Part shown: positions 7,513-15,390 of the stretch, in pieces
Layout: each line of letters starts with the position of its first letter
Position numbering within the stretch: the stretch's first letter is position 1
Made by a program: the position numbers and the translations under genes
Notes under the pieces: generated by a model
Databases searched by the model: none
What the model was told of the DNA's origin: nothing
The model's input: only the letters and a program-made list of their open reading frames with translations
Assembly (NCBI RefSeq): GCF_007971525.1
Contig: NZ_CP042437.1
Location: 6,138,001-6,202,000, forward strand
DNA length: 64,000 nt
Direction of reading: 5' to 3'
Source: Mucilaginibacter ginsenosidivorax
Lineage (GTDB): Bacteria > Bacteroidota > Bacteroidia > Sphingobacteriales > Sphingobacteriaceae

Positions 7513-7869
7513 ATGGAGAAATTATCAAAACAAGAGGAAGAAGCCATGCAGGCGGTATGGCAATGCGAGGTGGGTTTTATAAAAGATTTTCTTGACCAGA
7601 TGGAGGAACCCAAGCCGCCATATACCACGCTGGCATCAACCATAAAAAACCTGGAACGAAAAGGCTTTTTACAAAGCGAAAAAATGGGCAACTCGCTGCG
7701 CTATAGCGCGGCCATAAAAGAGGAGGAATACAAAAAGCGCTTTATGAGTGGTTTTGTGAACGATTACTTCCAAAACTCCTATAAAGACCTGGTAACCTTT
7801 TTTGCCAAAGATAAAAAGCTAAGCGCGAAAGACCTGCAAGAGATCATTAAACTGATTGAAAAACAATAA
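7513..7869 (+). CDS. BlaI/MecI/CopY-family transcriptional repressor
   Basis: 118 residues with the penicillinase-repressor winged helix: LSKQEEEAMQAVWQ opening, then PPYTTLASTIKNLERKGFL as recognition helix and wing, then a C-terminal dimerisation helix with FFAKDKKLSAKDLQEIIKLI. Family members bind dyad operators and are removed by cleavage triggered by a BlaR1/MecR1-like protease. The next gene, 11 bases downstream, encodes such an M56 membrane protease, so this is a two-gene sensor-repressor operon. In Bacteroidota these pairs often have no link to beta-lactams; no beta-lactamase is nearby. Confidence 0.93.
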   Translation: MEKLSKQEEEAMQAVWQCEVGFIKDFLDQMEEPKPPYTTLASTIKNLERKGFLQSEKMGNSLRYSAAIKEEEYKKRFMSGFVNDYFQNSYKDLVTFFAKDKKLSAKDLQEIIKLIEKQ

Positions 7870-7880
7870 ACCCTAAAGCC

Positions 7881-10226
7881 ATGCCAGCACTGTTTGTTTT
7901 TTTGTTTAAAGTAAATATTGCCCTGTTATTGTTTTGCGCGGGTTATTACCTGGTATTAAGGCACCTTACTTTTTATACCCTTAACCGCGTTTACCTGCTT
8001 GCAGCTATATTGTTTGCCAGCATATACCCCCAAATAAATCTGTCGGATTTTATACAGCGGCACCAGCAATTGGCAAGGCCGGTTCAGCAGGTTGCCATAA
8101 ACTGGCAGGCGCCCGCGCAGGCCCTGGCAAAAACAGTTGATAAGCCCGACTATTGGTTTTATATCGAATCGGTATTCTGGTTAGGGGCGGCACTGTTGAG
8201 TATTCGCTTGTTTGTGCAGCTGTTTTCGTTGTACCGTTTATATAAAAACTCAAAGCCCGCTACCATTGGTAACCACCAGGTAAGGCTGATAGATAAGGAT
8301 GCCGCGCCATTCTCATTCTGGCAAAGCATATTTGTTAATCCTGCCAACCATGAGCCTGCCGATTTAAAGGCAATTTTACTGCACGAGCAGGTGCACGTAA
8401 ACCAATGGCACACGGCCGATATTCTGCTGGCCGAACTCAGCAGCATTTTTTATTGGTTTAACCCGGGCATTTGGCTCATGAAAAAAGCCATCCGCGAAAA
8501 TATTGAGTTTATAACCGATCAAAAGATCCTTAAAAAAGGCATCGACAGCAAAACTTATCAGTATAGCCTGGTATCGGTAAGTTTTAATAACACGCAACCT
8601 GGCATTGTAAACCATTTCAATTTATCAACCATTAAAAAACGTATCATCATGATGAACGCCAAACGATCTTCAAAAATAAACCTAACCCGGTACGTGTTCA
8701 TGGTGCCGGTTGTTGTTGGCCTGTTATTGGTTTTTAGTATTTCAAAAGCCGATTTTGTTAAAAAAAGTGCCGCCTTTAAATCGATAACCATATTATCAAA
8801 TAATGTAGGTAATGCTGTAGGCATAAATAAGCTGGCAGCAACCATAAAATTGATTTTGCCAGGTAAGGATGAGAATAAAACACCAACAAACACAACTAAG
8901 GGTAAAGCAGATGATGGCAACACTGTATTTTATTTGGATGGTGTACAGGTATCAAATGCAAATAGCTTTGCCGATGATACCGAAAGTATAGATTACCTTA
9001 CAGCAACTGACGCCAAAAAGTATTTTAAAGCCGGCGATGGCAACCATGCAGTGGCCTTTGCAACAAGGAAAAATTCCGCTGCCGGTAAAGCCATTAGAGA
9101 AAAAATAGCACAATTGGTAGCCGCAGGAAAAATAAAGGTAAACAGCGTTAATAAGGGAGCTATTGACCACGTAAATACCAAAGTGAACTTTATATTAAAA
9201 GATATGGCTGTCGCCGATACCACCAAACGGGCTTTTGCTATCCATATCAATGGCAACGACTCGGTTGTATATTATATAAACGGTAAAAAAGGCGATATCA
9301 AAAATGTAAATCCCGATGATATCCTTAGTGTTAATGTTTTTAGAAACAGCGATGCTGCACAGCTTGTGGATGATAAGGTTGCCGATAATGTAGGGCTGGT
9401 TTTTATCACCACAAAAAACTCGGCCGAGGGCTTAAAATTTAAAGAAAAGCTGGATAAATTTAAAGGTACAACAGATGCCGGTTTTGCTACAGTGATGGAT
9501 TTTAGCCCCGCTCATATAAAAGGCCGCGTTGATAAAGTTTTTATAAGAGATATGAAAATTGCCGGTGATACTTTAAAGGATGCAAACGGCAAAACAAAGC
9601 ATATTTATTACACTTACTCCGTTAACACTGCCGATCCTGTAGTAGTAGGTAAGGTTAAAGGCCTCAGTAAAGTAACGGTGTCGGCCAAATCCACAAAGGC
9701 GCTTAAATCTAATCTGAAGATAAACGATGTTACGGTAGGCACTGCAGATGATGACGACGATGCTGAACCCGTTACAGTAACAGGTACGGGGGTTAGCAGC
9801 GTAAGGGTCACCAAAAGGCTATCGGGCAGTGCAGCTTCGGGCGCTACAACGGTTACCAGCTGGAACAGCAAGCCAATTCGTAAAAACATAGTTGTAAAAG
9901 GGAATGCAATTACCTTAAATAGCACCCTGCCAATGGATACCATTGTGATGATGACAGCCGACGGTGATCCGGTAACTATGGTTGATAGCAAAAATGGAAT
10001 AAATGCTACCGCAACTAAAATTTTGCGGATCCGTCCCCGGAATGATGATAAAGCAAGCCCGCTGATTTTGGTAGACGGTAAAGAGGTTACCCAGGCCGAA
10101 TTTAAAAAAGTAGACCAAAGTAATATTAAAAGTATAAACGTGCTTAAAAACGATGCCGCCACTGATAAAAAATACGGCGAAAAAGCCAAACAAGGCGTAA
10201 TTGTTATTGAGCTTAAGAAAAAGTGA
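7881..10226 (+). CDS. BlaR1-like M56 membrane metallopeptidase with plug-like C-terminal segments
   Basis: 781 residues. The first 290 form the M56 module: N-terminal helices (residues 1-55), a helix near 95-115, the zinc motif HEQVH at 168-172 with a downstream ENIEFITDQ acidic segment, and a last helix near YVFMVPVVVGLLLVFSI. The remaining 490 residues should be extracytoplasmic. That part holds at least three segments resembling the TonB-receptor plug motif: VFYLDGVQV, VVYYINGKKG with DDILSVNVFRN, and ILVDGKEV with SNIKSINVLKNDAA then KQGVIVIELKKK. Such segments recur in Bacteroidota M56 proteins. It presumably senses an envelope signal and relieves BlaI repression. Confidence 0.9.
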   Translation: MPALFVFLFKVNIALLLFCAGYYLVLRHLTFYTLNRVYLLAAILFASIYPQINLSDFIQRHQQLARPVQQVAINWQAPAQALAKTVDKPDYWFYIESVFWLGAALLSIRLFVQLFSLYRLYKNSKPATIGNHQVRLIDKDAAPFSFWQSIFVNPANHEPADLKAILLHEQVHVNQWHTADILLAELSSIFYWFNPGIWLMKKAIRENIEFITDQKILKKGIDSKTYQYSLVSVSFNNTQPGIVNHFNLSTIKKRIIMMNAKRSSKINLTRYVFMVPVVVGLLLVFSISKADFVKKSAAFKSITILSNNVGNAVGINKLAATIKLILPGKDENKTPTNTTKGKADDGNTVFYLDGVQVSNANSFADDTESIDYLTATDAKKYFKAGDGNHAVAFATRKNSAAGKAIREKIAQLVAAGKIKVNSVNKGAIDHVNTKVNFILKDMAVADTTKRAFAIHINGNDSVVYYINGKKGDIKNVNPDDILSVNVFRNSDAAQLVDDKVADNVGLVFITTKNSAEGLKFKEKLDKFKGTTDAGFATVMDFSPAHIKGRVDKVFIRDMKIAGDTLKDANGKTKHIYYTYSVNTADPVVVGKVKGLSKVTVSAKSTKALKSNLKINDVTVGTADDDDDAEPVTVTGTGVSSVRVTKRLSGSAASGATTVTSWNSKPIRKNIVVKGNAITLNSTLPMDTIVMMTADGDPVTMVDSKNGINATATKILRIRPRNDDKASPLILVDGKEVTQAEFKKVDQSNIKSINVLKNDAATDKKYGEKAKQGVIVIELKKK

Positions 10227-10517
10227 GTGGTTGATTGAGTTGGATTTTGTTGATTAAGTTATTGATAATCAAAATATTGATTTCAAAATGGCCAATCACC
10301 TAACACAATCAATTCAAACAAACCATCCACTACACAAAACAAGGTTGATTAAGTTAATAATAGGATCAGTTAAATGGTTAGTAGTTGATAAGTTTACTAT
10401 CCCCATTAGCTTAATCAACCATGTTGCTTAGTGATTGGTTAATTGTGTTATAAAACGCTCGTTAATTCTGTTGATTTAAAAATTCTGAGAATTCTGATTC
10501 CGACAATCAACCCCAAA
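10227..10517. repeat. Spacer with TTGATTAAGTT repeats
   Basis: About 290 bases without a gene. TTGATTAAGTTA-type words occur at about 10249, 10346 and, inverted (GCTTAATCAACC), near 10410. The distal part near 10470-10505 matches the AATTCTG repeat seen at 5.2-5.3 kb. No clear terminator was found. Confidence 0.4.
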
Positions 10518-11603
10518 TCAACTCGCGATAGCGAGTTTTTCTGTTTCTAATAACTTTAGCAATGCCTGCTCTGCAATATTTAACTCTGCTGCTTTTACGT
10601 CTTCGTGCCCGTTAATTTTATCAATATATTTAAATATGGTGCCTTCCTCGTAGCTTTTTATTACCGTTGGGTGTACGTAGTATTTTTTACAAACCGTGCG
10701 GGTATTACCAAGGTTAATAGCTACCTCGTCCAATACACTTACAATTTTCTTTTTGCATTCGGTAATGTTTTTAAACTCGCCGGCCTCTTTAAAGGCATAA
10801 AGGGCGCTTACGCTGCCGCTCCAGGTGCGAAAATCTTTGGCGGTAAAATCTTCGCCGGTAATGCCTTTCAGGTAATCGTTAATATCGCCCGAGCCGATAC
10901 TGCACCGTTCACCATCGGGTTTATAATACTGAAAAAGTTCTTTGCCCGGTATATCGCGGCATTGTTTTACCAGGTTGGCCAGGCGCCTGCTTTGCAAGGC
11001 TATTTTATGGAAAACACCTTTTTTGCCTTTAAACTCAAACTTAATTTTTGATCCTTCAATGGCCACATGCTTGTTAAGCAGTGTTGTTAGCCCAAACGAA
11101 CCGTAAAGCTTTTTGTACGATTCATTACCCACGCGAATGCTGGTCAGTTCCATCAGGCGTACCACCAGTGCCACAACTTTTTCATGATCAAGGTTGTGGC
11201 GGGCCAGGTCTTTATCTACCTGGGCACGTATAGCAGGCAGGTGTTCGGCAAAGGTTTGCAGGCGGTGGTATTTGCTTTGGTTACGAATCTGGTTCCAGCC
11301 GGCATGGTAGCGGTATTGCTTACGTCCGGCTGCATCGGTACCTGTAAACTGCAGGTGCCCGTTTTCATAGGGCGAGATCCACACATTGGTATAAGCCGGT
11401 GGGATAACCAGTTTGGCAAAACGCGCAATCAATTCCTTATCCTTTACCAGCGCGCCGTCGGCATCATAATAACTCCAGCCTTTGCCCGCTTTTTTTCGGG
11501 TATAGCCTGGGGTTGAGTCTGAAACATAGCGTAAGCCAACTGCCTTTGCAGTAACTTTTGGGTCGCGACCAATTTTTTCGAGTTTTTTTACCAGGCGATT
11601 CAT
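10518..11603 (-). CDS. DNA topoisomerase IB (poxvirus/eukaryote-like)
   Basis: 361 residues of the bacterial type IB topoisomerase family, which relaxes supercoils through a 3'-phosphotyrosine. The N-terminal part shows GYTRKKAGKGWSYYD and the VIPPAYTNVWISP block. The catalytic part has TSIRVGNESYKKLYGSFGLTTL (first arginine region), then DFRTWSGS and NLGNTRTVCKKYYVHP. The nucleophile is the tyrosine before VHP, at about residue 309. Length and motif order are normal. It is monocistronic and faces away from the sugar dehydrogenase gene. Confidence 0.95.
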   Translation of the reverse strand: MNRLVKKLEKIGRDPKVTAKAVGLRYVSDSTPGYTRKKAGKGWSYYDADGALVKDKELIARFAKLVIPPAYTNVWISPYENGHLQFTGTDAAGRKQYRYHAGWNQIRNQSKYHRLQTFAEHLPAIRAQVDKDLARHNLDHEKVVALVVRLMELTSIRVGNESYKKLYGSFGLTTLLNKHVAIEGSKIKFEFKGKKGVFHKIALQSRRLANLVKQCRDIPGKELFQYYKPDGERCSIGSGDINDYLKGITGEDFTAKDFRTWSGSVSALYAFKEAGEFKNITECKKKIVSVLDEVAINLGNTRTVCKKYYVHPTVIKSYEEGTIFKYIDKINGHEDVKAAELNIAEQALLKLLETEKLAIAS

Positions 11604-11767
11604 GCAAAGTACAACAAGGGGTAGGGGATTAAGTTTTAAGAGAAGGGCTAAGAATCAATAGCCCATAGCGGCATGTCATAATATTTTTACAGCATATGCG
11701 GGCTATCCTCAAAACCAATTTGTAGTTTTAACTATTAATGTATTATAAACATTTATTAACCAAATTC

Positions 11768-13003
11768 ATGCTGCCTAAAAATTATAAAACATTCATTTTA
11801 AGCCTGTCGTTAACAACCGGGATAGCGGCCTGCCACGCGGCCCCGCAACAAACTGCGGCTGCTGATACCGGCAAAGGTGCCCCTGTTGAAACCATTAAGC
11901 CCAATAGCGATTATAAATCGGCCTTCCCCGGTCAAACGCGTATTACGGGGGTTAAAACCAAAATGGCGGTAACCGCAACGGTTATAAATAGCGAGTTAAA
12001 GCAGCCCTGGGCGCTTTGCGTATTGCCCGATGGCCGCTTTTTGATAACCCAAAAAGGTGGAACAATGCGTATTTTAAAAGCGGATGGCCAGGCTGATAAA
12101 ACGATCGCCAATTTACCCGCAGTACTGGCTCAGGGTCAGGGTGGTTTGCTTGATGTAAACATTGATCCTGATTTTAAAACCAACCGGATGCTATTTTGGG
12201 ATTATGCCGAAGTAACTCCTGAAGGTAACATACTGGCGGTAGCTAAAGGCAAATTATCTGCAGACGAAACCCAGGTTGAAAACATTGAAGTGATATACCG
12301 CGCAAAGCCAGCTTACAGGGGTGCTTTACAGTACGGTAGCCGCATTTTGTTTGATAAGCAAGGCAACTTATTTGTAAGCACCGGCGAACGTTCTGGCGGC
12401 GACATACGCATGAAAGCACAGGATTTGAGCGCTGCTATTGGTAAAGTACTTCACTTAACCAAAGATGGTAAGGCCGTACCGGGTGGTCCCTTCGCCAACA
12501 CACCAAATGCCTTGCCCGAAATTTATGCCTACGGTTTCCGCAACCCCGAAGGGATGGCCTGGAACCCCGCAACCGGCGAACTATGGGAAGATGAGTTTGG
12601 CCCGCGCGGCGGCGACGAGATCAATATCATTCGCCCGGGTAATAATTACGGCTGGCCTGTGGTTACCTATGGTATTGAATACAGCGGAGAAAAAGTTGGT
12701 GATGGTATTCAGCAAAAAGAGGGGGTAACCCAACCAATTTATTACTGGGACCCTGTTATATCGCCTTGCGGTATTACTTTTTACACCGGCGATATGATAC
12801 CGGAATGGAAGGGTAACCTTTTTGTAGCCGCGCTAAGCGGATCGCACATTGCGCGCCTGGTTATTAAAGATAATAAAGTTGTGGGCGAGGAGCGCCTGTT
12901 TAAAGACAAACGCGAACGTTGGCGCTCACTTGCCACCGGTAAAGACGGCGCGTTGTACGGCGTAACTGATAATGGCAAAATGTACAGGATAGCTAAACAA
13001 TAG
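11768..13003 (+). CDS. PQQ-dependent aldose sugar dehydrogenase, lipoprotein or periplasmic
   Basis: A soluble glucose/sorbosone dehydrogenase-type beta-propeller that oxidises aldoses with PQQ. Visible marks: LKQPWALCVLPDGRFLITQKGG, LLDVNIDPDFKTNRMLFWDYA, YGSRILFDKQGNLFVSTGER, AYGFRNPEGMAWNPATGELW, and the cofactor-site block EFGPRGGDEINIIRPGNNYGWP. The N-terminus is a signal peptide with a possible lipobox (IAAC). I chose the ATG at 11768; an in-frame ATG at 11738 adds ten residues. No PQQ synthesis genes are in the window. A strong terminator follows. Confidence 0.92.
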   Translation: MLPKNYKTFILSLSLTTGIAACHAAPQQTAAADTGKGAPVETIKPNSDYKSAFPGQTRITGVKTKMAVTATVINSELKQPWALCVLPDGRFLITQKGGTMRILKADGQADKTIANLPAVLAQGQGGLLDVNIDPDFKTNRMLFWDYAEVTPEGNILAVAKGKLSADETQVENIEVIYRAKPAYRGALQYGSRILFDKQGNLFVSTGERSGGDIRMKAQDLSAAIGKVLHLTKDGKAVPGGPFANTPNALPEIYAYGFRNPEGMAWNPATGELWEDEFGPRGGDEINIIRPGNNYGWPVVTYGIEYSGEKVGDGIQQKEGVTQPIYYWDPVISPCGITFYTGDMIPEWKGNLFVAALSGSHIARLVIKDNKVVGEERLFKDKRERWRSLATGKDGALYGVTDNGKMYRIAKQ

Positions 13004-13018
13004 TAAATACAAAGCATC

Positions 13019-13058
13019 GCAAAATCCCGGACGGGCAACCATCCGGGATTTTGCTTTT
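13019..13058 (+). terminator. Strong Rho-independent terminator
   Basis: GCAAAATCCCGGA at 13019-13031 pairs perfectly with TCCGGGATTTTGC at 13042-13054 (13-bp stem, 10-base loop), followed by TTTTTA. It lies 16 bases after the sugar dehydrogenase stop. Confidence 0.85.
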
Positions 13059-13178
13059 TATAAAGGTAGTTAAAAACGCCGCCAAATTTGCCGGGGTTGA
13101 TATTTATCGGTATTCTTGAAACATCACACATACTCTTTAAAAAAGCGCTGTTGCCAAATGCCGGCGCAATAATTATTC

Positions 13179-14255
13179 ATGAGCACTATTCCTGTAAATT
13201 TAAAAACTAAACAACATTTCGAAATTCTGGACGGCCTGCGTGGCGTTGCAGCTTTGGCAGTAGTGGTATTTCATTTTACCGAGTTCCTTTTTCCAAGTTA
13301 CGATGTAAACTTTATTGGCCACGGCTTCCTCGCCGTCGACTTTTTTTTCTGCCTGTCGGGCTTCGTAATAGGTTATGCTTATGATGACAGGATTGGTAAA
13401 ATGGGCGTGCTGGAGTTTTTTAAGTCGAGGATTATCAGGCTGCATCCATTGGTTATTTTAGGCTCGGTATTAGGCCTTATCGGTTTTCTTATTGATCCGT
13501 TTGGTGGCCATCCCGAAGCTTACAGCGTTGGCCGGCTGGCGCTGATATTTGTAAGCTCGATGCTGCTTATCCCGTTTCCGGCCATGCAGGAGCGGTATTT
13601 TAACCTGTTTAGTTTTAACGCGCCGGCATGGTCGTTATTTTGGGAGTATATAGCCAATATTGTTTATGCTTTGGTGCTTTACAGGCTTGCGCGCAAGTAT
13701 TTGGTTGTATTGCTGGTTATAGCCGCGGCAGCGCTCGGTTTTGTGGCCTTCCATGCCAAAATATTATCGGGCGGCTGGGCCGGCGAAAACTTTTGGGAAG
13801 GCGGTGCGCGCATTTTTTATTCGTTTACAGCCGGGCTGCTTGTATACCGTTTTAACTTCATTATCAAAAACAAGCTTGGTTTTATCGGGCTTGCTCTTTT
13901 ACTGTTAGCGGCCTTAATGATGCCCCACAGCAAATGGAACTGGCTTGCACAATTACTTGTGGTGCTTTTTTATTTTCCGCTGCTTATTGCTTTGGGGGCG
14001 GGGGCCACGCTTTCGGGAGGCCTTAAAAAACTCTGCAACTTTTCGGGCAATATTTCTTATCCGTTGTATATGACCCACTATGTGGGTATCTGGTTTTTTG
14101 GTAATTACGTAATAAGCCACAAGCCGCCAACCAGTCAAATTGTTTATATAGTTATAGCGGGCGTAATATTGCTGGTTGGTATGGGCTACCTGGCCATGGT
14201 GGCTTATGACATCCCGGTAAGGAAGTATTTGAGCAGAAAGCGGAAACAGGGTTGA
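13179..14255 (+). CDS. Acyltransferase family 3 (OafA/YrhL-like) membrane protein
   Basis: 358 residues with about ten hydrophobic helices. The first block has the family signature FEILDGLRGVAALAVVVFHF, with the catalytic histidine in VVFHF, followed by GFLAVDFFFCLSGFVIGYAYDDR and FFKSRIIRLHPLVILG with the conserved RxxR(L)xP-type segment. These inner-membrane enzymes O-acylate sugars, polysaccharides or peptidoglycan, usually with acyl-CoA. The substrate is not evident and no polysaccharide cluster is adjacent. Confidence 0.93.
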   Translation: MSTIPVNLKTKQHFEILDGLRGVAALAVVVFHFTEFLFPSYDVNFIGHGFLAVDFFFCLSGFVIGYAYDDRIGKMGVLEFFKSRIIRLHPLVILGSVLGLIGFLIDPFGGHPEAYSVGRLALIFVSSMLLIPFPAMQERYFNLFSFNAPAWSLFWEYIANIVYALVLYRLARKYLVVLLVIAAAALGFVAFHAKILSGGWAGENFWEGGARIFYSFTAGLLVYRFNFIIKNKLGFIGLALLLLAALMMPHSKWNWLAQLLVVLFYFPLLIALGAGATLSGGLKKLCNFSGNISYPLYMTHYVGIWFFGNYVISHKPPTSQIVYIVIAGVILLVGMGYLAMVAYDIPVRKYLSRKRKQG

Positions 14256-14333
14256 GATAGGACACAGCAAATGTTCGAATTTTATTACCCTCAATTCTTT
14301 TTTTACTGGTAAACATTTCTTTATTATTGTTTG

Positions 14334-15242
14334 ATGAGAAGAAAAGACGACATCCTTTGGAAAGGGATTTTGGAAGATGTTTTTGACGATTTTCTTCGGT
14401 TTGTTAATCCCGATGCTGAAGACGTGTTCGACCTTGACAAGGGTTTCGAATTTCTTGACAAAGAATTGGAACAGGTTTTCCCGCCCGAAAACGACGAGTA
14501 CTCGCCGAAGGTGATTGATAAGCTGGTTAAAGTATTTACTAAAGCAGGCAAAGAAGAATGGATTTTGGTGCATGTAGAAGTGCAGGCCCAGTATCAAAAA
14601 GATTTTGCCAGCCGGATGTACACTTATTTTTATAGGATACTGGATAAATATCAGAAGCCAATAGTTGCCTACGCCATATTTACCGAATCCAACACAAAGG
14701 AAAGACCAAGCCATTTTGCCATAGATTTTATGGGCACCAGCTTACGATATACATTTAATACCTACAAAATAGCCAGCCAAAGCGATGATGTGCTGCAAGC
14801 AAGCGATAATCCTTTTGCCCTGGTTGTGCTTACAGCAAAGGCTGCGCTTGCAGGTAAAGACTTGAAAAACAGCAGGGAACGTGACGAACTGCTCTTGAGC
14901 TTAAAACTCAACCTTACCAGGTTATTGCTGGCCAAACAGATAGCGAAAGAAAAGATAAGGGTACTGATGAATTTTTTAAGGTATTACATACGCTTTGAAA
15001 ATCAGGATATAAACACTAAATTTGAACAACAGGTAGAGATTTTAACAGAAAGGAGCAAGACCATGGGTATAGAAGAACTTTTATTGGACAGGGCCGAAAA
15101 GAAAGGCGAGAGAAAAGGCGAAAAAAAAGGTGAGTATCAGAAAGCACTTGAGATAGCTCGTGAGCTTAAAAAAGAAGGTTTAACTTCAGCATTTATAGCT
15201 AAGGCAACAAAACTTTCTGTTGAAGAGGTGGAAAAATTATAA
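14334..15242 (+). CDS. Rpn-family PD-(D/E)XK nuclease (recombination-promoting nuclease/putative transposase), copy 1
   Basis: 302 residues. The N-terminal MRRKDDILWKGILEDVFDDFLRFVNP and the core FTKAGKEEWILVHVEVQAQYQKDFASRMYTYFYRI match the PDDEXK_2/Rpn family; the nuclease core uses D in KVIDKLVKV and an E-x-Q in HVEVQ. The C-terminus carries a Lys/Glu/Gly-rich linker then an HTH-like ARELKKEGLTSAFIAKATKLS segment. The start is ATG 14334, matching the paralog, not the TTG at 14331. A second, closely similar copy lies at 19838 in the same orientation. Rpn proteins in E. coli promote recombination and are linked to phage defence. An internal Shine-Dalgarno and ATG lie at 15051-15065. Confidence 0.92.
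   Translation: MRRKDDILWKGILEDVFDDFLRFVNPDAEDVFDLDKGFEFLDKELEQVFPPENDEYSPKVIDKLVKVFTKAGKEEWILVHVEVQAQYQKDFASRMYTYFYRILDKYQKPIVAYAIFTESNTKERPSHFAIDFMGTSLRYTFNTYKIASQSDDVLQASDNPFALVVLTAKAALAGKDLKNSRERDELLLSLKLNLTRLLLAKQIAKEKIRVLMNFLRYYIRFENQDINTKFEQQVEILTERSKTMGIEELLLDRAEKKGERKGEKKGEYQKALEIARELKKEGLTSAFIAKATKLSVEEVEKL
15051..15065 (+). promoter_or_regulatory. Internal Shine-Dalgarno and in-frame ATG within rpn copy 1
   Basis: AGGAG at 15051-15055 (in the run GAAAGGAGC) stands seven bases before an in-frame ATG at 15063. This spacing is ideal for initiation, and good Shine-Dalgarno sites are otherwise rare at gene starts in this window. The same arrangement is kept at the same codon (244) in rpn copy 2. 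Confidence 0.6.
15063..15242 (+). CDS. Possible intragenic short protein from rpn copy 1
   Basis: If the internal site is used, it yields a 59-residue protein (MGIEELLLDRAEKK onward) made only of the charged linker and the C-terminal HTH-like segment, without the nuclease core. Work on E. coli Rpn proteins reported a C-terminal intragenic product that inhibits the toxic full-length nuclease. Here the existence of the short form is inference from the start signals; there is no expression evidence. Confidence 0.45.
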   Translation: MGIEELLLDRAEKKGERKGEKKGEYQKALEIARELKKEGLTSAFIAKATKLSVEEVEKL

Positions 15243-15325
15243 CTAAACCACTGATATTGAGCGGCAACCAAGCCCCGACTACGTCTACTATTAATAATAT
15301 CCACTCTATAGTTTTAGTACATTGC

Positions 15326-15374
15326 ATAAATAACCTCTTACTAACGTAAATGATAGTAAGAGGCCGTTATTTAT
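15326..15374. terminator. Bidirectional hairpin between rpn copy 1 and S41 gene
   Basis: ATAAATAACCTCTTACTA at 15326-15343 pairs with TAGTAAGAGG and TTATTTAT at 15354-15374, with a three-base bulge. A/T-rich outer arms suit termination in both directions between these convergent genes. Confidence 0.65.
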
Positions 15375-15390
15375 ACATATTAACCCGCGT

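Noticed and set aside
9614..10189. 191-codon reverse frame inside the M56 gene
   Set aside because: Low-complexity Val/Leu/Ser/Thr antisense shadow of the plug-like C-terminal region.
7513..10226. Beta-lactam resistance operon
   Set aside because: BlaI and M56 families suggest it by name, but there is no beta-lactamase or penicillin-binding domain at either BlaI/M56 locus.
13953..14714. 253-codon reverse frame spanning the acyltransferase end and rpn copy 1
   Set aside because: It is antisense to two well-supported genes and shows no family features.
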